64,000 nucleotides of DNA from Stenotrophomonas acidaminiphila (GTDB lineage: Bacteria; Pseudomonadota; Gammaproteobacteria; Xanthomonadales; Xanthomonadaceae). Where the stretch lies: the NCBI GenBank assembly GCA_002951995.1, contig CP019797.1, positions 389,001 to 453,000 on the forward strand, given 5' to 3'. The notes under the pieces were generated by a model, which was not told the DNA's origin, made no database searches, and worked only from the letters and a program-made list of their open reading frames with translations. Shown here piece after piece: positions 37,930 to 45,446 of this stretch (positions within the stretch are counted from its first letter, which is position 1; each line of letters opens with the position of its first letter). The position numbers and the translations under genes were made by a program.

Positions 37930-39458
37930 TCACAGCGCGTCCAGCCGCGCCCGCAGCTGCGCGGCCTGCTGGGCCAGGGCCTGGCGCTCGCCGGCCGGCA
38001 TCCGCGCCAGCTGCCGGTAGGGCAGGGCCAGGCGCGGGTTGTGCGCCAGCCGCGGCGCATGCCGGTCCAGGAAGTCCCAGTACAGCGCATTGAACGGGCA
38101 GGCGCGGGCGCCGGTGCGCAGGTCGCGCCGGTAGCGGCACTGGCCGCAGTGGTCGCCCATCCGGTGCAGATAGGCGGCCGCCGATACATACGGCTTGGTG
38201 GCCAGCAGCCCGCCGTCGGCGAACTGGCTCATGCCCAGGGTGTTGGGCAGCTCGACCCACTCGAAGGCATCGATGTAGATGCCCAGGTACCAGCGGTGCA
38301 GGGCCTGCGGGTCGAGCCCGGCGAGCAGCGCGAAGTTGCCGATCACCATCAGCCGCTGGATATGGTGGGCATGGGCGTGGGCCAGCGATTGACCGATCGC
38401 CCCGCGCACGCAGGCCATGTGCGTATCGCCGGTCCAGAACCAGGCCGGCAGTGGCAGGTCATGGCCGAAGGCATTGCACTGGTCATAGCCAGGCATCCGC
38501 GCCCAGTACACCCGCGCACGTACTCGCGCCAGCCCAGGATCTGGCGGATGAAACCCTCCACCGCGGCCAGCGGCGCGCGGCCATCGTGGGCGGCGGCCTC
38601 GGCGCGGGCGATGACCTCGGCCGGATCGAGCATCTTCACGTTCAGCGCGAACGACAGCAGCGAGTGGAACAGCCGCGGCGCGCGCGCGCTGATCGCGTCC
38701 TGGTAGTCGCCGAAATGCGCCAGCCCGTGGTCGAGAAAGGCCTGCAGCTGCTGCAGGGCTTCGGCGCGGTCCAGTGGCCAGCGCAGCGCATGCGCCTGCG
38801 GATCGCCGAAGCTGGCGACGCCGGCGGATTGGATGCACTGCCAGAGCGCGCGCAGGTCATGCCGCGGGCGGGTATCCGGCGGCTCCGGGGGATCGCCGCG
38901 CCACGGCTTGCGGTTGTCCGCATCGAAGTTCCAGCGCCCGCCCAGGGGGCGGCCGTCGGGTTCGAGCAGGACGTGGTGACGGCGGCGCATGTGGCGGTAG
39001 AACGGCTCCATGGTCCAGCGCCCGCGGCTGCCGAAGAAGCGGGCCGCCTCCCCGCGTCCGGCCAGGAAGTGGTGGCTGTCCACGCAGCGCACCGGGATCG
39101 CCTGCCGCGCCGCATACCGGCGCAGCTGCGCGTCCAGCCGCCATTCGTCGGGCGCCTGGTATTCCAGCGCGGTGGCGGCGTGCTGCGCCAGCAGCCGGTC
39201 CAGGTTGTCCACCAGGGACGGGCGGTTGCCGGCATCGTCGATCGCCAGGTAGTCGACCCGGTGGCCGGCCGCGCGCAGGTGCGCGGCGAAGCGCCGCATC
39301 GCCGCGAAGATCGCCAGGATCTTCTGCGCGTGGTGCAGTACGTAGTCGGTTTCCTGGCGGACTTCCATCATCACGTACAGCACGTCCGCATCGGTGTGGT
39401 CGAACCACGGGTGCCGCGGATCGAGCTGGTCGCCCAGCAGCAGCCGCACGCAGGTCAC
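37930..39458 (-). pseudogene. Cryptochrome/photolyase-related protein (FeS-BCP group), frameshifted
   Basis: A blue-light flavoprotein of the iron-sulfur bacterial photolyase group (often labelled deoxyribodipyrimidine photolyase-related). The N-terminal domain begins CVRLLLGDQLDPRHPWF from a GTG at 39458 overlapping the TspO-like stop; the FAD domain shows EGFIRQILGWREYVRG. Reading then breaks at a CCC run (38511-38513): one additional base joins it to VYWARMPGYDQCNAFGHDLP in the next frame, which runs to 37930 and contains the [4Fe-4S] cysteines (HCGQCRYRRD, GARACPFNALYWDFL). Intact length would be about 509 residues, normal for the group. Probably an assembly error rather than a true loss. 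Confidence 0.85.
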
Positions 39459-40213
39459 GGCGGGTCCGGCGGCAGCGCCGGGGAAAACGCGTATCTCAAG
39501 GCCACCGCGACCAGCAGCACCGCCAGCGCCAGCGCGACCAGCGCCGCCACGGTGGCGCCGGCAAGCGGTGACTGGATCTGGCGCACATAGACGCCCAGCA
39601 GCCCCCACACCGCCGGCAGGGCGTACCACGGGTTGCCGCGCAGGATGGCCAGCATGCCGAGCAGCAGCATCGCCGCCAGGCCGAACAGGGGCAGCGTCCA
39701 CGGCAGCATGTGATCGACCGGCAGCAGTTCGAACGCCACCACCACCTGGGCGACATTGAGGAACACCGCCAGCGACACCCAGCCGGCGTGCAGCGACAGC
39801 GGCAGCCATTGCCACCACGGCTGGCGCGCATGGCGGCGGGTATGCGAGGCCAGCCACGCGGCCGCCAACAGGCAGCCCAGGCTCAGCCAGATCACCGCCA
39901 GCGCCAGCCAGAACCACTGCCGCGTGAACACCACCATCCACAGCGAGGTCAGGGCGAAGCCGGCGGCGGTGAACCGGCGGATGCGGCGCAGCCGCCAGCT
40001 GTCCTCGCCGGTAACCAGCTGGCCGATGCCGAACACCACGTCCAGCGCGAAGATCGGGCCCCAGATCGCGAACGCGTAGCCGGCGGCGACGATCAGGGTC
40101 GGGTAGCGCGCGGAGATTTCGCCGTTGGTCGGGCCGAGCAGGCCGCTGTTGGACAGCCACCCGACCAGCGGCATCGACAGCGCCAGCAGCAGTACCGACC
40201 ATCTCATCGGCAT
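39455..40213 (-). CDS. TspO/MBR-like membrane protein
   Basis: A 252-residue protein with about eight hydrophobic segments. YAFAIWGPIFALDVVFG near residue 46, LSLHAGWVSLAVFLNVAQ near 141 and VWGLLGVYVRQ near 208 resemble the WGP/W-rich motifs of tryptophan-rich sensory (TspO/MBR) proteins, though it is longer than the classical five-helix form. It overlaps the lipocalin stop upstream and the photolyase GTG downstream. TspO proteins bind porphyrins and act in oxidative or light stress, consistent with its operon. The assignment is by weak similarity. Confidence 0.65.
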   Translation of the reverse strand: MPMRWSVLLLALSMPLVGWLSNSGLLGPTNGEISARYPTLIVAAGYAFAIWGPIFALDVVFGIGQLVTGEDSWRLRRIRRFTAAGFALTSLWMVVFTRQWFWLALAVIWLSLGCLLAAAWLASHTRRHARQPWWQWLPLSLHAGWVSLAVFLNVAQVVVAFELLPVDHMLPWTLPLFGLAAMLLLGMLAILRGNPWYALPAVWGLLGVYVRQIQSPLAGATVAALVALALAVLLVAVALRYAFSPALPPDPP

Positions 40214-40791
40214 GCTCCATCGAAGGTGTCCTTGTCCTGGCCGGTTTCAGGCCAGTGCTGGGGAACCCGCTCGATCCGCGTGGTGTCGTAGCCCAGCGCC
40301 GCCGCGCGCTGCAGCATGGCCTGGTAGTCGGCGTCGGGCACGCTGGGGTTGCGCGCCATGTACCACAGGTAGTCGCGGGCATCGCGCACCACCATGACCT
40401 GGCTGTAGTCCGGCGCCAGCCAGCCGATCAGGTACTGCGCCTTGAACAGCCCGAAGAAGCGCACCTTCCATTCGGCATTGCCGGTGCCGGGCTGCACCAG
40501 CCCGGTGGATGCCAGCAGCTTCACCGGCGCCTGGAACCCGCCGGGGCGGTAGCGGTACCAGGTACACACCTGGCCCTTGCTGTCCAGGCGGTAGGTTTCC
40601 ACCGGGTTGTGGTTGCCGCGCTCCAGGCGCGTGGGAATGATCCCGATCACGTACCAGCGGCCCATGAAGCGTGGCAGGTCCACCGAGCTCACCGGCGTGA
40701 TCGGAGGGTGCTTGGCCTGGGCGCAGCCGCTGAGCAGGGTGGCCATCAGCAGCGGCACGAGGAAGGGCCGGGCAAGGCGCATGGCGTGCAT
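40204..40791 (-). CDS. blc: Outer-membrane lipocalin Blc
   Basis: A 195-residue lipoprotein: signal peptide with lipobox LLSGC, then the lipocalin fold with FMGRWYVIGIIPT (the GxW motif) near residue 39, the CTWYRYRPGGF strand and YLIGWLAPDYSQVMVV near 120. RDYLWYMARNPSVPD and the following helix are also typical of bacterial Blc. Lipocalins of this type bind lysophospholipids or oxidised fatty acids. It is the first gene of the lipocalin-TspO-photolyase operon under a predicted ECF promoter. Starts at 40791 and 40782 are both ATG. Confidence 0.9.
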   Translation of the reverse strand: MHAMRLARPFLVPLLMATLLSGCAQAKHPPITPVSSVDLPRFMGRWYVIGIIPTRLERGNHNPVETYRLDSKGQVCTWYRYRPGGFQAPVKLLASTGLVQPGTGNAEWKVRFFGLFKAQYLIGWLAPDYSQVMVVRDARDYLWYMARNPSVPDADYQAMLQRAAALGYDTTRIERVPQHWPETGQDKDTFDGACR

Positions 40792-40816
40792 CCGTGATCG
40801 GGGAGATGCCGGGGTT

Positions 40817-40843
40817 TACGCAGCAACGGCCGCCATGGATGCA
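40817..40843 (-). promoter_or_regulatory. ECF-type promoter of the lipocalin-photolyase operon
   Basis: Minus strand TGCATCC (40843-40837), 16 bases, CGTAAA (from 40820). It shares its -35 palindrome GGATGCATCC (40837-40846) with the divergent promoter, so one ten-base palindrome serves both directions. Predicted transcription start about 40809, close to the lipocalin start. Confidence 0.72.
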
Positions 40844-40866
40844 TCCAAGTGCCCATCGCCTGCGTA
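40840..40866 (+). promoter_or_regulatory. ECF-type promoter of the DUF2256-oxidoreductase pair
   Basis: TGCATCC (40840-40846), 16 bases, CGTACA (from 40863). It mirrors the lipocalin promoter and reads towards the DUF2256 gene, leaving a leader of about 110 bases. Confidence 0.7.
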
Positions 40867-40983
40867 CAACCCGGTGACTGCACAGCCGCCTTGGGCCACC
40901 CATGTCCACCCGTCGCACCGTCATTGCCCCTGCGGCCGCCCCTGCATCGCCAGCTCCGCGGGCCCTGTGGACGGGGTGCACTG

Positions 40984-41124
40984 ATGCCGCGCATGCGCGC
41001 GAAGGCCGAGCTGCCGCAGCGCATCTGCGCGGCCTGCGGGCGTGCGTTCGCGTGGCGCCGCAAGTGGGCGCGCGACTGGGAAAACGTGCGCTACTGTTCG
41101 CGGCGTTGCCGTGGGCGCAACTGA
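40984..41124 (+). CDS. DUF2256 small zinc-ribbon protein
   Basis: A 46-residue protein. It shows [20 protein letters not shown], then [10 protein letters not shown]: two CxxC/CxxxC pairs typical of the DUF2256 zinc-binding family, with the WRRKW core. DUF2256 genes are habitually found next to photolyase/cryptochrome genes of the FeS-BCP group; the photolyase is on the other side of the shared promoter here. The start at 40984 fits the family's normal length of 40-55 residues. Function unknown. Confidence 0.85.
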   Translation: MPRMRAKAELPQRICAACGRAFAWRRKWARDWENVRYCSRRCRGRN

Positions 41125-41135
41125 GGAACGACGTC

Positions 41136-41801
41136 ATGGGCAAGCGCATTCTGCTGGTGGGCGCCACCGGCCTGGTCGGCCAGGGCGTGCTGCGCGTGCT
41201 GCTGGGCTCGGACCAGGTGGAGGCGGTGAGCGTGCTGGTCCGGCGCCCGCTGGCCTCGCCCGATCCGCGCGTGCAGGTGCTGCTGGCGCCGGAGTTCTCC
41301 GCCGGGGCGCTGGCCGCGATCGACCTGCGCGACCACGACGCCTGCCTGTACTGCGCCGGCCCGATGCCGCTGGGCCTGTCGGAGGCGGCGTACCGCGAGG
41401 CGACCGTGGCGACGCTGGAGCGGGTGCTGGCGGCGTACGCCGGCGCCAACCCCGGTGGCTTCGTGGCGTACATCTCCGGCATGGGGGCCGATGCCGGCAG
41501 CGCGCTGATGCCGCTGCGGGTCAAGGGTGAAGCCGAGCAGGTGCTGGCGCGGAGCGGGCTGGCCCACACCAGCGTGCGCCCCGGCGTGGTCCGCCCGGTG
41601 CACGGCACGGTGTCGCCGCACCGGCTGCGCCGCGGCCTGTACGCGCTGGGCGACCCGCTGCTGGCGCTGTTGGCCGGCGCCTGCCCACGGGTGTTCACCA
41701 CTACCGAGGCGATCGGTCGCTGCCTGCTGCGGCTGGTGATCGCCCCCGGGCCGCGGCCGGCAGTCGTCGAGAACGTCGATATCGCCGCCCATGCCGGTTG
41801 A
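41136..41801 (+). CDS. NAD(P)-binding oxidoreductase (atypical SDR)
   Basis: A 221-residue Rossmann protein starting MGKRILLVGATGLVGQGVL, the TGxxGxxG nucleotide motif of atypical short-chain dehydrogenases (NmrA/HTATIP2-like). YCAGPMPLGLSEAAYREAT near 72 and the VKGEAEQVLARSGLAHTSVR segment near 130 match this group; the usual YxxxK catalytic pair is replaced. It follows DUF2256 by eleven bases under the predicted stress promoter. A quinone or lipid-aldehyde reductase role would suit the regulon but is not shown. Confidence 0.82.
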   Translation: MGKRILLVGATGLVGQGVLRVLLGSDQVEAVSVLVRRPLASPDPRVQVLLAPEFSAGALAAIDLRDHDACLYCAGPMPLGLSEAAYREATVATLERVLAAYAGANPGGFVAYISGMGADAGSALMPLRVKGEAEQVLARSGLAHTSVRPGVVRPVHGTVSPHRLRRGLYALGDPLLALLAGACPRVFTTTEAIGRCLLRLVIAPGPRPAVVENVDIAAHAG

Positions 41802-41879
41802 CCGCCAGCGCGGGTGGCTGGCCCGGGTTGCGTGGCAGCCGCTATCCTTCGCCCACCCACGGCGCAAAGAACCCACCGC

Positions 41880-42644
41880 ATGAACTCCACCGACACGCGC
41901 GCCGGCTGCGCCCTGTGCGTCGACGCGCAGCCGCTGGATTTCGAGTTCAGCTATGCGTTCCAGCCGATCGTCGATGTGCGCGCGCGCCGCATATTCGCGC
42001 ATGAAGGCCTGGTGCGCGGCACCGCCGGCGAGCCGGCCGCTTCGGTGTTGTCGCGGATCACCGCGTCCAACCGCTATGCGTTCGACCAGGCCTGCCGCGA
42101 CAAGGTGATCCAGACCGCGTCGCGGCTGCAGATGGGTTCGTACCTGTCGATCAACTTCCTGCCCAACGCCATCTACCGGCCCGAGCTGTGCATCCGCTCC
42201 ACGCTGCGCGCGGCGCGGCGCTACGGCTTCCCGGTCGAGCAGATCATTTTCGAGACCGTGGAGGGCGAGCAGGTAAGCGATGGCAGCTGGCTGGCCGAGA
42301 TCCTGAGCGAGTACAAGCGGATCGGCTTCAAGACCGCGATCGACGACTTCGGCGCCGGTTTCGCCGGGCTCACCCTGCTGGCCGACTTCCAGCCGGACAT
42401 CGTGAAGCTGGACATGGCCCTGATCCGCGCGATCGACCAGAGCCCGCCGCGGCGCGCGATCGTCGCCGGCGTGGTCGCGATGTGCCGGGAGCTGGGCATC
42501 GAGGTGATCGCCGAAGGCATCGAGACCGCGGACGAGGCGCGCTGCCTGGCCGACCTCGGCATCGGCTTGATGCAGGGCTACTGGTTCGGGCGCCCGCAGT
42601 TCGAGCGCATCGCGCATGAGGCGGACATACCGTGGGTCGCCTGA
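41880..42644 (+). CDS. EAL-domain cyclic-di-GMP phosphodiesterase
   Basis: A 254-residue single-domain EAL protein, cytosolic. The signature reads HEGLVRG instead of EAL but keeps the metal-binding Glu; SINFLPNAI supplies the Asn, FETVEGE the second Glu, IDDFGAGFAGLTLL the two Asp, DIVKLDMALIR the Lys, VIAEGIET the next Glu, and MQGYWFG the Gln. All residues needed for hydrolysis of cyclic-di-GMP appear present. It overlaps the downstream diguanylate cyclase by 13 bases, so synthesis and breakdown enzymes are co-produced. Confidence 0.92.
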   Translation: MNSTDTRAGCALCVDAQPLDFEFSYAFQPIVDVRARRIFAHEGLVRGTAGEPAASVLSRITASNRYAFDQACRDKVIQTASRLQMGSYLSINFLPNAIYRPELCIRSTLRAARRYGFPVEQIIFETVEGEQVSDGSWLAEILSEYKRIGFKTAIDDFGAGFAGLTLLADFQPDIVKLDMALIRAIDQSPPRRAIVAGVVAMCRELGIEVIAEGIETADEARCLADLGIGLMQGYWFGRPQFERIAHEADIPWVA

Positions 42645-43924
42645 GTGATGACGGGCAGGCGCTGGACCTGCTTGGCGCCGTCAGTCCCGCGGTGCTTGCC
42701 CACGCCGTCGACCAGAGCACCAGCGCGGTGCTCATCACCGATGCCGGGCTGGAGGGCGGCGGCCCGCTGATCGTCTACGCCAACCCGGCGTTCTGCCGCA
42801 TGAGCGGCTACCGGCCGGAGCAGCTGCTCGGCCGCAGCCCGCGCCTGTTGCAGGGTCCACTCACCGACCGGGCGCTGATGGCCTCGCTGCGCCGGCACCT
42901 GCAGCAGGGGCTGCCATTCGCCGGCAGCACGGTCAACTATGCCGCCGACGGCCGTGCCTACACGGTGGAGTGGAGCATTTCCCCGGTGCGCGACGCCAGC
43001 GGTGCGATCGCGTATTTCGTGTCGGTGCAGAACGACATCAGCGCGCGGATTGCCGCCGAGCAGGAACGCCGGCTGCTGCTGCAGGCGCTGGATGCCGCGA
43101 TCGACCCGATCCTGATCACCGGGCGCGACACCGGCGTCGTGTTCGTCAACGAAGCCTTTGCCCGGCTCACCGGCTATGCGCCGGAGGAGATCCTCGGGCA
43201 GTCGGCGCGGATGCTGTACCCGTCGCACCAGGACCCGCTGTTCTACCGCAACCTGCGGGTCTGCCTGCGTGAGGGAAAGCCGTTCCGCGCCACCTTCACC
43301 TACCGCCACAAGAGCGGCCGCCAGATCCACGTCGAGCAGAGCATCGCCCCGGTCGGCGACGGCCGTGGCCGGATATCGCATTACATCAGCACCGGCAAGG
43401 ACGTCAGCGAACGCGTCGAGCGCGAGTGCCGGCTGATGGAGATGGCGACCATCGACTCGCTGACCGGGCTGTTGAACCGGCATGCCGGCGCCGAACAGCT
43501 CTACGGGCTGGTCGCGCAGGCGCAGGCGTCGGCCCGGCCGCTGAGCGTGATCATGGCCGACATCGACCACTTCAAGGCCATCAACGACGTGCACGGGCAC
43601 AAGGCCGGCGACGACGCGCTGGTGTGCGTGGGCCGGGTGCTGAAATCCTGCGTGCGCGCCGACGACCGCGCCATCCGCTGGGGCGGCGAGGAGTTCCTGG
43701 TCATCCTGCCCGGCGCCACCCTGGCGCAGGCCATGGAGCTGGCCGGGCGCCTGCGCCAGAAGGTCAACACGACTCGGGTCAATGAGCTGGACCTGTTCTC
43801 GCTGTCGATCTCGGCCGGCGTCGCCGAGATGGCCACGGGCGAGAGCGCATCGGAACTGCTGCGGCGCGCGGATCTGGCGATGTACCGCGCCAAGCGCCAG
43901 GGCCGCAACGCCGTCAGGTGCTGA
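42632..43924 (+). CDS. PAS-PAS-GGDEF diguanylate cyclase
   Basis: A 430-residue cytosolic protein. PAS domain 1 (residues about 15-140) has MSGYRPEQLLGRSPRLLQG, close to the LOV motif but without the flavin-binding Cys. PAS 2 (about 145-265) has LTGYAPEEILGQSARMLYP. The GGDEF domain (about 270-425) has the active GGEEF and an intact RxxD inhibitory site five residues before it (RADDRAIRWGGEEF). The start is GTG at 42632, inside the end of the EAL gene. It should make cyclic-di-GMP in response to a small-molecule or redox cue. Confidence 0.92.
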   Translation: MGRLSDDGQALDLLGAVSPAVLAHAVDQSTSAVLITDAGLEGGGPLIVYANPAFCRMSGYRPEQLLGRSPRLLQGPLTDRALMASLRRHLQQGLPFAGSTVNYAADGRAYTVEWSISPVRDASGAIAYFVSVQNDISARIAAEQERRLLLQALDAAIDPILITGRDTGVVFVNEAFARLTGYAPEEILGQSARMLYPSHQDPLFYRNLRVCLREGKPFRATFTYRHKSGRQIHVEQSIAPVGDGRGRISHYISTGKDVSERVERECRLMEMATIDSLTGLLNRHAGAEQLYGLVAQAQASARPLSVIMADIDHFKAINDVHGHKAGDDALVCVGRVLKSCVRADDRAIRWGGEEFLVILPGATLAQAMELAGRLRQKVNTTRVNELDLFSLSISAGVAEMATGESASELLRRADLAMYRAKRQGRNAVRC

Positions 43925-44037
43925 GCGCGCGGCAGCGCACCCAGGTCCGCACCGGGCATGGGCCGGCCCGGGCGGTTGCCGCGGCCATGCGCCTGCTGCG
44001 CGGTCTGGAGACGGTCGCCTGGCGGCGCCGCGCCGGC

Positions 44038-44325
44038 TCAGTGCGCCGGATGCCCCGGCGCGCCGGGATCGCGTGCCAGCTGGGTGAGCATGCGCATGTG
44101 CTGCTTGGCCCAGCGCGCGCCCCAGCGCATGCCGGCGCTGGCCGAACGCACCGCAATGATCGGCAGCGGGCGCGACGGCTCGTGCAGGTAGACCTCCACG
44201 ATCCAGCCGAGGTTGCGCCGGCAGATTTCCAGCACCTTGACCCCGCCCAGGCACAGGCGTTTGCGATCGGGTTCCTCGACCCAGTGGAACGGCGGGGGAA
44301 GGCGGCTCGGGACGGCTTTGACCAT
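44038..44325 (-). CDS. Conserved small protein of unknown function
   Basis: A 95-residue protein (MVKAVPSRLPPPFHWVEEP...). A strong ribosome-binding site (GGAGGAA) lies eight bases before the ATG at 44325. Residues 25-60 (LCLGGVKVLEICRRNLGWIV, then EVYLHEP) look like an amphipathic alpha/beta fold; no signal peptide or membrane segment. I do not recognise a named domain. It is convergent with the PAS-GGDEF gene. Confidence 0.72.
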   Translation of the reverse strand: MVKAVPSRLPPPFHWVEEPDRKRLCLGGVKVLEICRRNLGWIVEVYLHEPSRPLPIIAVRSASAGMRWGARWAKQHMRMLTQLARDPGAPGHPAH

Positions 44326-44532
44326 GGCGGGTTCCTCCTGTGGCTGCGCGGTACCCCGGCCGGGGGCAGTGCCGGCCGCCTGCCAAGGGCGCACCGGCTG
44401 CCGCCGACCCTGCCGCCGTCCGGACGCCGCGCGGGCCATCGCGGGGGGCGGCCGGTACCGCGGCATCAGGGTAGCGGGGGCCGCCGTTACCCCGGCGTCG
44501 ATGCGCGCGCGGGCGATTTCACGCCGCAGCCG

Positions 44533-44777
44533 TCAGCTGACCACCAGCACCCAGGTCGCATTCGAACCGCTGAACCGGTAGCGCAGGCCCTCATGGTCGA
44601 TCTGCCGGGCCAGGTTGCCCTGCGCATCGACCAGCACATGCAGGTCGACAAGGACGCCCGTGCCGGCGTTGGGGCATGGCACAGCAGTGTCTCCAGGGGC
44701 ACGCGCTCGGTCGCCAGCACGGTGACCGCGCGGCGCTCCGCCCCGGGTCCCTGCAGGAACATGTTCACATCTTTCAA
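44533..44777 (-). pseudogene. Small conserved protein, frameshifted in a G-run
   Basis: An 81-residue protein if one base is added. It starts at a TTG (44777) with GGAG seven bases upstream and reads KDVNMFLQGPGAERRAVTVL. The frame breaks at GGGG (44671-44674): with a fifth base it continues into NAGTGVLVDLHVLVDAQGNL and ends YRFSGSNATWVLVVS at 44533. Both halves are strongly protein-like only in this combination. It has no recognised domain. The lesion matches the pattern of the other homopolymer deletions in the window. Confidence 0.65.
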
Positions 44778-45446
44778 GGGCACTCTCCTGCGGGGCGACG
44801 GGCCCCGGGTCATGGTGGCGTTGCCCCGTCGCGGCCGGGCAGGGCCGGCGGCAACGGCGTGGGTGGGCCGTCGCGCGGGCGCGCGACGACGGTCCCGGCT
44901 CCCGCAGGCGGGAACAGGGTTTGCATCGGGTCTGTCTGGAGGCCCGCCCCGTGCGGCGCCATGCATCTGCGGATGGCCGGAAGTGCGCACGGCGGGGGCC
45001 GGAACCGGCGGCAGATGCAGGGCCCGGCGCGTGCCTGTGTGCGGCAGGGCGCCGGGTGCGGGGAGGCGTTGTCCGGTGTCGAGATATACCCGGATTGGCG
45101 TTAAGAGAAAGGGACGACACGGCGGGTGCGCCGGTAACGGGAGCGGGCATGGTGGTCAAGGCGGGTGGGGCCGGCACGGACAGGTGCGTTGACGGCCGCG
45201 TGGCCCGGACGGCGCGTAGAATCGCCCGGGTGGTACAGGATCCTGCCGGTGGCATTGACGCTCGGCGGTACGGCGGGAAGGCCGTTCGTGGTGCGTTGCC
45301 GGGGCCGGTTGCTGGCGCCGGCGAACTGGGGTTCGGGCCGGGCAGGGGCGGTGATATGGACGATGGCGGGGCGATGACAGTCCACGGCGGCACGCTGGCC
45401 AGCGGCCGCCGGTGCAGCGCACTGGCGGTGCCTGCAAGGGCTGCCC
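44778..45446. other. Intergenic region without a confident gene
   Basis: About 670 very G+C-rich bases ahead of the large GGDEF-EAL gene. Open frames here are long only because stop codons are rare at this composition; none has recognisable motifs. A TAGAAT at 45217-45222 could be a -10 element. Confidence 0.45.

Noticed and set aside
42830..42860. LOV photoreceptor domain in the PAS-PAS-GGDEF protein
   Set aside because: The motif reads GRSPRLLQG; the Cys of the LOV motif NCRFLQ is missing, so flavin photochemistry is not supported. Kept as PAS.
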